DNA of 64,000 nt. It comes from Brevibacillus fluminis (GTDB lineage: Bacteria; Bacillota; Bacilli; Brevibacillales; Brevibacillaceae). Where the stretch lies: positions 1-64,000 of the forward strand of contig NZ_RHHQ01000028.1 of the NCBI RefSeq assembly GCF_003710825.1, given 5' to 3'. The notes under the pieces are model-generated. The model was not told the origin of the DNA. It ran no database searches and worked only from the letters and a program-made list of their open reading frames with translations. Below are positions 43,404 to 53,000 of this stretch, one piece after another. A program made the translations under genes and the position numbers. Within the stretch, counting starts at the first letter, position 1. Every line of letters starts with the position of its first letter.

Positions 43404-43455
43404 ATCTCAATATTATGGGCTCACTTGCACTTTGTCAATCATGATTGCTGAGAAA

Positions 43456-43496
43456 AACAAAAAGCCCCTCATCCCAAATGGGACGAAAGGGGCTTT
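43456..43496 (-). terminator. Terminator of the amine oxidase gene
   Basis: AAAGCCCCT plus TCCC pairs with GGGA plus AGGGGCTTT; T run on the minus strand. Confidence 0.8.
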
Positions 43497-43498
43497 CG

Positions 43499-44608
43499 TT
43501 ATGCCAGACTCATGATTTTTTCTGCTTCACGCACGCCTGACAGATAGGCGCCGTGGACGCTCGCATAGTCCGCTCGGTTGGTGGCTTCCCCCGCAAAGAA
43601 GAGGCGATTCGCCACCGTTTCCGCAACGATATCCATGTCATCCGGCGTCGAGGCACCGGTGTATGCCGTGTAGGAGCCGCGAGAATAAGGATCGGATGCC
43701 CAGCGAGTGATTTTTGCGTCTATGGGTTGAGGGATTTGTGCCCCGTATTGCTTGCGGAGCGACTGCATCGCGTGGTCAACGATCTGTTGATCGGTCCATG
43801 CTTCGATCTCATCGCCTGGAGCGGACGAGTAAGAGCCAAGCAGAACCGGCTGCTTCGTATATTTGTACAAGCTCAGAAACTCGCTGAGATGCTGAGCAGA
43901 GCTGTCCAGGGAGATGGCGCTTTGCGATTGGTCCCAAAAAACATGCGGGAAGCGCAGGTAGACTTTATTGAGGTTGCCTGCATCCAATCGGCTGATCGCT
44001 TGCTGCTTTCGCTCCGGCAACTCGGGATGAAAGGCAACTTGGCCGCTTTGCAGAACACCGAGAGGAAGCGTGACGACAGCGTGTTGTGCCTGATAAATGC
44101 CATTGTGTGTACCGATGGCGACGCCTCTATCGTTGTAATGGATTTGATAGACAACCTGGTTGAGGTGGATGTCCAAACCTTTGGCGATGTCCGCGTACAC
44201 TTGTTCAAAACCGGAGAGGGTGCTTGCTCCGTCTGTATGCAGCATCTCATATTTTTGCGCCAAAAAGCGAATCGGACTGCGGTAATCGATTCCGTGTATC
44301 CATGATGCGCCCAGTTCGAGAGGGACACCGAGATCATGGTTTGTCCAGATGCGGCCGCCGATTCGGTCGCGTGCCTCCAAGACGACGACTTTATGTCCTG
44401 CTGCCTGCAGCGCGTGCGCCGCTGCCAAACCGGCAATGCCAGCGCCGATCACGATGACATCCGTCCGATTGACAGGAGTTGGGGTGGTGGCAGCTTGGGC
44501 GTGACCGGTACCGATGAGCGTATCCGTCACATCTCCCCAGAGCAAACCTGTTAACGTAGCAAACATACTCGTTTTCAGGAATGAGCGTCTACTAACTTTT
44601 TGGAACAT
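43499..44608 (-). CDS. Tat-exported flavin monoamine oxidase family protein
   Basis: The 369-residue protein has a twin-arginine signal (SRRSFLKTSMFATLTGLLWG), then an FAD site (VIVIGAGIAGLAAAHALQAA) with the amine-oxidase second block EARDRIGGRIWT. The C-terminus has LFFAGEATNRADYASVHGAY, as in monoamine and polyamine oxidases. It would fold with FAD in the cytosol and act outside, oxidising amines to aldehydes with hydrogen peroxide release. ATG 44608 is 8 nt after AAAGGAG; the longer frame has no ribosome site. It is shorter than many monoamine oxidases (about 450 residues). Confidence 0.88.
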   Translation of the reverse strand: MFQKVSRRSFLKTSMFATLTGLLWGDVTDTLIGTGHAQAATTPTPVNRTDVIVIGAGIAGLAAAHALQAAGHKVVVLEARDRIGGRIWTNHDLGVPLELGASWIHGIDYRSPIRFLAQKYEMLHTDGASTLSGFEQVYADIAKGLDIHLNQVVYQIHYNDRGVAIGTHNGIYQAQHAVVTLPLGVLQSGQVAFHPELPERKQQAISRLDAGNLNKVYLRFPHVFWDQSQSAISLDSSAQHLSEFLSLYKYTKQPVLLGSYSSAPGDEIEAWTDQQIVDHAMQSLRKQYGAQIPQPIDAKITRWASDPYSRGSYTAYTGASTPDDMDIVAETVANRLFFAGEATNRADYASVHGAYLSGVREAEKIMSLA

Positions 44609-44710
44609 TTTGTAAACTCCTTTCGAATGGAACGTCAAGTGATCGTTCAATAAACCTACAATATGTTATACCATATTTTTCTGAAGTGACGATATACCCC
44701 ATTTGGATGA

Positions 44711-44739
44711 TTGACGTATTACGGCAGACTCTCTAAACT
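44711..44739 (+). promoter_or_regulatory. Promoter of the GNAT gene
   Basis: TTGACG, a 17-bp spacer and TAAACT. Confidence 0.5.
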
Positions 44740-44740
44740 A

Positions 44741-44768
44741 GCAATACATACCAGTACGCATGTATTGC
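44741..44768. promoter_or_regulatory. Inverted repeat GCAATACAT / ATGTATTGC
   Basis: Perfect 9-bp arms around a 10-nt loop, directly after the -10 box and 24 nt before the GNAT start. It could be an operator or a leader hairpin. Confidence 0.55.
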
Positions 44769-44792
44769 ATGTCCAATTGAGAAGGGATCGAA

Positions 44793-45248
44793 ATGATACA
44801 TACAAAACCTGTCAGCCAAGCGGATGAAGCCTTTCTGTACCAACTTTATGAGGGGTCACGCGCCGAGGAATTGGCAGCGTGGGGAATGGATGAAGCGACT
44901 CGCGACATGTTTTTGCGCATGCAGTGGAATGCGCAGCGGCAATCGTACGAGCAGCAATTCCCAGGTGCCGATCATCAGATCGTTTTGGAAGACGATAACA
45001 AAATTGGGAAAATTACGACTTATCGAAACGAACAACAGATTCGGCTGGTTGATCTCATCATTTTGCCGGCCTTTCAAAAAAGGGGGATTGGAACGCGATT
45101 GCTGCAAGAGCTGCAACAGGAGGCAATGCGGGAGGACAAGCCCCTGTTTTTGAGCGTGCTGCAAATCAATCCGGCCAAACGGCTCTATGAAAGGCTTGGC
45201 TTTGTCGTCACGGGCGGGGATGAGGTCTATGCCTGGATGGTGTGGTAG
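44793..45248 (+). CDS. GNAT family N-acetyltransferase
   Basis: The 151-residue protein has the GNAT acetyl-CoA motif A (LIILPAFQKRGIGTRLLQEL) and the terminal motif B with NPAKRLYERLGF. Substrate unknown. GAGAAGGG precedes the ATG. It lies 82 nt upstream of three tail-collar proteins with no terminator between, so it may be co-transcribed with them and modify one of them (inference). Relatives are often annotated in the same position next to such collar genes, but I cannot verify that here. Confidence 0.88.
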   Translation: MIHTKPVSQADEAFLYQLYEGSRAEELAAWGMDEATRDMFLRMQWNAQRQSYEQQFPGADHQIVLEDDNKIGKITTYRNEQQIRLVDLIILPAFQKRGIGTRLLQELQQEAMREDKPLFLSVLQINPAKRLYERLGFVVTGGDEVYAWMVW

Positions 45249-45330
45249 GGGGTAAGCGGATTTCTAGCAGCGAATGAAAGTAGATTTCGAGACATGATGT
45301 TGACATTCTAGCAAACGGAGGGGAAAAAAG

Positions 45331-45843
45331 ATGAGTCAACCGTATGTTGGTGAAATTCGCATGTTTGGGGGGAATTTTGCTCCTGTTGATTGGATGATGT
45401 GCGAAGGGCAGCTTCTGCCGATTTCGCAGTACCAGACGTTATACAGCCTGATTGGAACCACGTATGGTGGGGATGGGCAAAGCACGTTCGCCCTGCCTGA
45501 CTTGCGGGGGAGAGTGCCGATTCATAGTGGTAATGGCGCCGGCGGCAACTATACGCTCGGGGAAACTGGAGGAGTAGAAACCGTTACGCTGACGGTAAAC
45601 CAGATTCCGGCGCACACGCATATGCCGATCGCCTCGACGAAAGCCGGGCAAAATACGCCAGCCGGCAGCTTATGGGCGACACTGCCGCTCTCTGCCTACC
45701 AAACGGATACAACGAATCTGCAACCAATGAACACGTCAGCGATCGATCCGGTGGGGGGCAGCCAGCCACATGAGAATATGATGCCGTATCTTTCGGTTAA
45801 TTTCATTATCTCGCTTTACGGGGTGTACCCGAGTAGTACCTGA
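45331..45843 (+). CDS. Phage-tail-collar domain protein (microcystin-dependent protein family), copy 1
   Basis: The 170-residue protein begins PYVGEIRMFGGNFAPVDWMM and has the collar signature CEGQLLPISQYQTLYSLIGT followed by TYGGDGQSTFALPDLRGRVP. It ends with the family's GGSQPHENMMPYLSVNFIIS block. These proteins form trimers in phage tail fibres, but chromosomal copies exist outside phages and their job is unknown. No signal peptide is seen. GGAGGGG precedes the ATG. It is the first of three paralogues in a row. Confidence 0.9.
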   Translation: MSQPYVGEIRMFGGNFAPVDWMMCEGQLLPISQYQTLYSLIGTTYGGDGQSTFALPDLRGRVPIHSGNGAGGNYTLGETGGVETVTLTVNQIPAHTHMPIASTKAGQNTPAGSLWATLPLSAYQTDTTNLQPMNTSAIDPVGGSQPHENMMPYLSVNFIISLYGVYPSST

Positions 45844-45885
45844 TCGAGCAATTGGTTCGATGACTAACAGAAAGGAGTGAATCAA

Positions 45886-46410
45886 ATGGGAGAACCTTTT
45901 ATAGGCGAGATTCGCATGTTTTCTTCAAATGTTGTGCAAAAAGGCTGGGCTTTGTGCAACGGCCAGCTACTGTCAATCAACCAGAATCAGGCGCTGTTTT
46001 CTCTCTTAGGCACCACTTATGGAGGAAATGGGATGACCACGTTTGCCTTACCGGATCTACGCGGACGGGTACCCATGCATTGGGGATCGGGAAGCGCTGG
46101 GCAGATCATCTTGGGCGAAGCGGGGGGAGAGGTAGCTCACACGCTTACCACGCAAGAAATGCCGGTTCATACTCACCAAGTGAAGGCATCATCTGCTTCC
46201 GCGAATGGAATAACGCCTTCGAACAATGTCTGGGCCGCTCAGGAAAATTGCTACAGCCCCGCTACGAATCCGTTGCCGTATCCACTTGCACAAATGCATT
46301 CAGCTGCCGTTTCGACCGTTGGGGGGAGTCAAGCCCATCTCAACATGCAGCCGTTTTTGACGATCAATTTTATCATCGCCTTGCAAGGCGCTTTTCCAAG
46401 TCGTCCTTAA
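45886..46410 (+). CDS. Phage-tail-collar domain protein, copy 2
   Basis: The 174-residue paralogue starts GEPFIGEIRMFSSNVVQKGW and shares CNGQLLSINQNQALFSLLGT, the FALPDLRGRVP loop and the end block GGSQAHLNMQPFLTINFIIA. ATG 45886 is 8 nt after AAAGGAG. It lies 42 nt after copy 1 and 15 nt before copy 3. The loops between the collar core and the end block differ most among the three copies, which suggests different binding faces within one complex. Confidence 0.9.
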   Translation: MGEPFIGEIRMFSSNVVQKGWALCNGQLLSINQNQALFSLLGTTYGGNGMTTFALPDLRGRVPMHWGSGSAGQIILGEAGGEVAHTLTTQEMPVHTHQVKASSASANGITPSNNVWAAQENCYSPATNPLPYPLAQMHSAAVSTVGGSQAHLNMQPFLTINFIIALQGAFPSRP

Positions 46411-46425
46411 GGAGGAGTCAGTCTA

Positions 46426-46962
46426 ATGGATCCATTTATCGGTGAAATTCGCATCTTTGGAGGAAGCTTTGCTCCGACTGGCTGGGCGTTCTGCAATGGA
46501 CAACTGATGTCCATTGCACAAAATACCGCGCTATTTTCCCTTCTCGGGACCATGTATGGTGGCGATGGGAGAACGACATTCGCTTTGCCGAACTTGATAG
46601 GACGAGCTCCGATTCATCATGGGCAAGGCCCGGGATTGAGTGACTATACGCAAGGGGAACAAGGCGGGACGAGAACGGTTACGCTGACAAGCACACAGAT
46701 GCCTGCGCATACCCATATCGCGAATGGATCTGGACAGATCGGGAACACCAACAATCCGCAGGGGGCGGTGTGGGCACAACCGCCGGTACAGGGGAAATTC
46801 AACAAGACGCAAACGCCGTTGTACGCTTCTTCCAGCAATGCGCAGATGAATTATTCGGCGCTGCCGACCGTAGGAGGAAGCCAACCGCACAACAACATGC
46901 AGCCGTATTTGGGCCTTTCCTTCATCATTGCCACACAGGGGATTTTTCCGTCGAGAGGGTAG
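46426..46962 (+). CDS. Phage-tail-collar domain protein, copy 3
   Basis: The 178-residue paralogue starts DPFIGEIRIFGGSFAPTGWA and shares CNGQLMSIAQNTALFSLLGT, the FALPNLIGRAP loop and the end block GGSQPHNNMQPYLGLSFIIA. AAGGAGGAG precedes the ATG. The giant repeat protein starts 67 nt downstream on the same strand with no visible terminator, so all may be in one transcript. Confidence 0.9.
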   Translation: MDPFIGEIRIFGGSFAPTGWAFCNGQLMSIAQNTALFSLLGTMYGGDGRTTFALPNLIGRAPIHHGQGPGLSDYTQGEQGGTRTVTLTSTQMPAHTHIANGSGQIGNTNNPQGAVWAQPPVQGKFNKTQTPLYASSSNAQMNYSALPTVGGSQPHNNMQPYLGLSFIIATQGIFPSRG

Positions 46963-47029
46963 CGATTTTACCGATGTTTGATTTACACCGATATCGATGA
47001 AGGCTGTTAACAAAATGGAGGGATTTCAT

Positions 47030-50000
47030 TTGCGAAGGTCGAGTAACCTTCCCCTGTTGTATCGCTATTTTTTGATTTTTTCTTTGATTACATTTCTTTT
47101 TCAACCGGGCTTCGTGGGCCAAAAGGCTCAAGCGGCGTCTGCTGCTCCGACATGGTTGAGTCCGTCCTCCACTACGAGCAATATGCTGCAAGGCGTCCGC
47201 TACGGAGCAGGCGAATGGCTTGCGCTCGGTGTTTCCGATACAATCGCCTCTTCCGGGGACGGAAAGCATTGGACCCTCTACCATACTGGTGGCTTTAATG
47301 AATGGGCCGATGCCGTCTACGACGGGGGAAACTGGATTCTGGTCGGAAGCGGCAAAATTTACCAATCCCCAGCAGGAACAGCAGCGTCTGACACCGGCTG
47401 GACCGCATTGAAAACCGATTTTGACAATTACCTGTGGGGGATCGCGTACGGGGGCGGTAAATACGTCGCTGTCGGGGATAAAGGCACAATCCTCACCTCA
47501 AGCAATAAATTTTCATGGAGCACTCAGCAATTAAGCGGGGAAATCGGCAATTTCTTTACGGCAGTGGTTTATGCAAATGGAAAATTCGTGACGGTCAGCT
47601 CGTCCGGCTGCATTTACACGTCGACGGATGGGCAGTCGTGGTCCAAGGCATATTCCGGCAGCTCTACTATCAATAGCGTGACCTTCGGCAATGGAAAGTT
47701 CGTCGCCGTAGGAGATGGAAAAGCGTACACATCGATGGATGGCAACGCGTGGTCATCAACGACGACGAATAGCTCAATGCTGTATTCAGTCGATTATGGC
47801 AACAACAAATTCGCTGCGGTCGGCGCAGGGGGCACCCTGATCACCTCGGCAGATGGTGTATCATGGGCACCGACCGAGCAATCCAACACCGCTCAAGACC
47901 TGTACGCAGTGCGATACGCGCCGGAGCAAAGCCGCTTTGTCGTCGTCGGCGACGGCGGCGTGATCCGAACGCAGTCGAGCATGAGCGACTTGTCCAATTT
48001 GACGCTTAGCGCCGGAACATTGACACCTGCATTCGCTCAGGCGACGAAAACCTATACGGCAAGCGTCGATACAGCGGTTGATCAAATCACGGTGACGCTG
48101 ACGCCAGCCGATTCGGATGCTACGATCACAGTCAACGGCAACAATGCGGCTGTGACGGGTGGAACGGCGAGCAGCAATGTGCCCCTGAATCCTGGAGCAA
48201 ACAACATCCAGATAAGGGTGACGTCACAGGACGGTTCTAAGCAAACAGACTATACGCTGACCGTGACGAGAGCCATTCCGAATGCGCCTCCGACGGATAT
48301 CGGGCTCGACAAGACCAGCCTCCCCGAAAATGCGGGCGTCGGCACTTTGATCGGAACGCTTTCAGCGACAGATGCGGATTCTACGGTATTCACGTATTCG
48401 CTGGTGAGCGGTTTTGGCGACAATGCAAGCTTTACGATCGCAGGAAATCAGCTGAAATCGAATGCCGTTTTTGATTATGAAACAAAGAACAGCTACAGCA
48501 TTCAAATTCGCGTGACCGATTCCGGCGGAGCAAGCTATGACAAGATTTTCACCATTCAGGTGACAAATGTAGCGGAAGCGCCTACGGTCAGCAACAGCAG
48601 CAAAAGTGGCTCAGAGGACAATCCGTTGTCAATCGGGGCAGCTGATTTCACTGCCGCCTATGCTGATCCAGAAAACGACAGCCTGAAAAAGGTGCAGGTG
48701 ACGAGCTTGCCCAATGCGTCAGCAGGCGTGTTGAAGCTGAACGGTACGGCAGTTGCGGCCAATCAGGAAATCGATGCAGCGGACTTGGGCCAACTCGTTT
48801 TCGAGCCTGTGGCTAACTGGAACGGGACAGCGACCTTTACGTGGAAAGGGAACGACGGGACGTTTTACTCCGCCAATGCAGCGACGTTTACACTGACGAT
48901 TGTCGCCGTCAATGATCTTCCAACCGTGACGGACAGCACGAAGAACGGTACGGAAGATACCGCTGTGGCGTTTGATGTGACAGACTTTGCGCCGCAGTTT
49001 GCGGATGTCGACGGGAATGCGTTGGCAGGCATCAAAATCGTGAGTTTGCCTGATGTTGAGGCGGGCACATTGATGCTGAATGGCTCAGCGGTTTCAGCAA
49101 ACCAGGATATTGCGGCAAACGCACTGGACAAGCTGCAATTTGTCCCTGTTGCGAATTGGTTTGGAACGGCAAGCTTTACGTGGAAAGGCTTTGATGGCAC
49201 CGACTATTCACAAGCTGCCGCAACACTCAAGCTGGAAATCGGTGCGGTCAATGACCCGCCGACGGTAAGCAACAGCGCGAAAAACGGCACGGAAGATACG
49301 GAATTGCCATTTACAAAAGACGATTTTGAACAACAGTACCTTGATGTGGAGAAGGAAGCGCTGGCTAGCATTCAAATCGTCAGTTTGCCAGCACATGGCA
49401 CGCTGAATTTGAATGGGGTAGTGGTTAGCGCCAACCAGAGCATCGCGGCCAATCAGCTGGGGCAGCTCGCCTTTGTCCCGGATGCGGACTGGAATGGCAG
49501 CACCGGCTTCACATGGAAAGGCTATGACGGCCAGGCGTATTCGGCAGCGGCAGCGACGTTTACACTGACGATCGGTGCGGTGGAGGATTTGCCTACGGTG
49601 ACAAATGGCATCGTCAATGGTGTGGAAGACCAACCGTTGGCATTGTCACACTCCGTGCTTGCTCCTCATTTTGCCGATGCGGACGGAGACAGCCTGCAGG
49701 CCATCCAGGTCATTAGCTTACCGGATCACGGAACGCTGCAGCTGAATGGAACGGATGTCGCCGTGGATCAGGTGCTGGCAGACTCCGATCTCGTGAATCT
49801 GTACTTTGTACCGGATAAAGACTGGAACGGTGAGACCAGCTTCACTTGGAAAGCGAACGATGGAAAAGGAGAGTCAGCTACAGCAGCGAAGCTTACCATC
49901 GTGCTCTCGCCTGCGAACGACTTGCCGACTGTGACCAACAGCAGCAAGACAGGCGATGAGGATACGAATGTCACCTTTGCCCTGACCGATTTCAGCGGGC

Positions 50001-53000
50001 ACTTCAGCGACATCGATCAAGACAGCTTGAGCAAAATCCAGATTGTCACGTTGCCGTCAAACGGCCGCTTGCAGCTCGGAGCGACTCCGGTGACAGCCGG
50101 ACAAGAGATTGCCGCAGCGGATCTGGACACGCTAGTCTTTGTGCCCGATGCCAACTGGAGCGGAAGCACAATCTTTACGTGGAAAGGCCATGACGGCACA
50201 GGGTATTCTCTCAATGAGGCTGTGCTCAAGCTGACCATTTCCGATGTCAACGATGCACCGACCGTGACGGACAGCAGCAAAAATGGCACGGAAGATACGG
50301 CACTGGCGTTAGGGTCTTCCGACTTTACGCTACAGTATCATGATGTCGAGAACGAACCGTTGGCGAAAGTGCAGATCGTAAGCTTGCCAGTGCATGGTGC
50401 GTTGAAAGTCGATGGACATGCAATCAATGCGAACGATGAACTGACAGTGGCCGACTTGGATAAGCTCAGCTTTGTGCCAGACGCCGACTGGAACGGCAGC
50501 ACCAGCTTTACGTGGAAAGGCTACGACGGCAACTCGTATTCTGCGCTGGCGACATTCACGTTTGTCTTCGCGCCGGTTGAGGATATGCCGACTGTGAAAA
50601 ACAGCAGTGTAGCTGGACAGGAAGATCATGTTTTAGCGTTTGCTGCTACCGATTTCAGTGACAATTTCACAGATGTCGATGGCGATGGTTTGAGCCAAGT
50701 GAAAATTGAAAGCTTGCCGGCCTATGGTGTTCTGAACCTGAACGGCAACCCGGTTTCAGCAGGGCAGGTTATCGCGGCAATCGACCTGGGGGCACTCGGC
50801 TATACGCCGCAGGCCAATTGGAACGGAGCGGACAGCTTCACATGGAAGGCCTCGGACGGCAAAGGGTATTCGACCGATGCAGCGACGATGGACTTAACCA
50901 TTGCGCCGGAAAACGATCCTCCGGCAGTGAGTGACGTTACTATGAATGGCAATGAAGATGAGGAAATGGCGTTTGCGCCAAACGACTTCACCGCTCACTT
51001 TACAGACGATGACGGCGATCATCTGAGCAAAATCCAGATCGTCACGCTGCCTGCACACGGCACATTGACACTCGACGGAGTGGCTGTGAGTGAGAATCAG
51101 GACATTGCGGCGGCGGAGATCAGCAAGCTGCACTTTGTGCCAGGTGCCGAATGGAGCGGCAGCACGAGCTTTGCGTGGAAAGCGCACGACGGCAATGACT
51201 ACTCCGTATCGACGGCAAATGTGTTCGTGAACATTGCTGCGGTCAACGATCCGCCAACAATGGATGACAGCAGCAAACATGGTGTAGAAGACACAGCGGT
51301 TGCTTTTGCGCAAGCTGATTTTACCGGCGTTTATCATGACGCGGAAAATGACAGCCTGCAAAAGGTAAAAATCGTTTCTCTGCCAAACCACGGCACATTG
51401 ATGTTGAACCATGCGCCTGTCACTGTGGACCAGCAAATCGATGTGAATGAGCTGGATGAGTTGACGTTCGCTCCAGATGCGGACTGGAATGGAACGACCG
51501 GCTTCACGTGGAAAGGGTATGACGGCGCCGATTACGCCACGAAAGCGGCAGAGATGTCTATTGAAATTGCCACTGTCAACGACCTGCCGACGGTGAGCGA
51601 TAGCAGCAAAAACGGCTCGGAAGGCAATGTCATGACGTTTGCGGCTAATGACTTCACGACCCATTTCAAAGATGTGGACGGAGACGCTTTGCAAAAAGTC
51701 CAAATCGACTCGCTGCCGACAGGCGGAACGCTGAAGCTGGATGGAACGGCAGTAAGCGTTCACGACGAGATCGATGCGACCGACTTGCGCAAGCTGACCT
51801 TCACGCCTAGGACGAGTGGAACGACCAGCTTTACATGGAAGGGAAGCGACGACAGCGGCTATTCGAACGATGCGGCTACCCTGACCCTGAAAATCGCACC
51901 GGTCATTGTAATCCCGCCGGGCAGCAACGATGCCGATTTGCGCGGCTTGTCCATCTCGGGCGGCACGCTCAAACCTGATTTCCACGCAGACCAAACATCG
52001 TACAGTGTCGAGGTGGACAGCGATGTGAATCGAATTATCGTAACACCGATCGCCTCTCATTGGGCAGCAGCGATTACGGTGAATGGCAAATCGGTGGCAA
52101 GCGGAACGAGCGCGACGATAGCGATTAAAGATGGCGGTGCAGACGTGCAGATCGTCGTAACCGCACAAGACGGCACGACAAAAACGTATTCGATCAGCAT
52201 CAGTCAAGGCGATGCGCCGATTACGGACATCCAGCTCGATAAGCGTAGCATCTCCCTGAAAGAAGGAGATCGTCCAGTTCAGCTGAATGTGAGCGTCGAG
52301 CCAGCCCATGCTTCAACGAAAGGTCTTGTCTGGACGTCCTCCAAACAAGAGGTCGCTACGGTTGACGACACTGGCACAATCGTGCCGCTGTCCGTTGGAA
52401 CGACCACCATCACCGTCTCCACGCCTGACGGCAAAATCAGTGCGACCAGCAGAGTGACGGTAAAAGCTGGCAAGATTCAAGAATTGCTCGCAGAGCCGCA
52501 AATGCTTGTACTAGGTGAAGGAGAGTCAGAGAGCGTCGCTATCAAGGCGTTCTATGGCTACGAGACGGTGAAAGAAATCAAGGATGGAATCGTCTGGTCC
52601 AGTGATGATGAAGAAATCGCCACCGTAACAGATGGCGAAATCAAAGCGGAAGCAGAAGGCAACACAATTGTCACTGCGTCCTACAAAGGCAAGAAAGTTA
52701 ACATTTTGGTCAAGGTGATTCCGGTCAAGTTCGTGGATGAAGCGGCAGTGAAGGCTGCATTCACGCCACCTGCCAAAGGAAGCACGCGTTACAGGCTGAC
52801 GGCGGCAGGAACGCTTTTGACCAAGGAGAGCGTCACCGTTCAGGTGAAGCTGGGCACCAAAACATACAGCGCGACGATCGGGAAAGACCGCAGCTTTAGT
52901 CTGGATCGCGCGATGACTTGGAAGGGCGAGATCCCTGATCAGATTGACGTCGTCATCAAGTCGAGAAAGGCGGGGGGCAAAACACAGATCGTCACAATTC

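Noticed and set aside
45331..46962. Prophage remnant suggested by tail-collar domains
   Set aside because: No other phage structural, lysis, replication or integration gene lies within the window, and the collar genes have normal host-like ribosome sites and context.
50894..52309. 471-codon open frame on the minus strand inside the giant gene
   Set aside because: It is antisense to repetitive coding sequence, has no ribosome site and shows no domain; an effect of codon periodicity.
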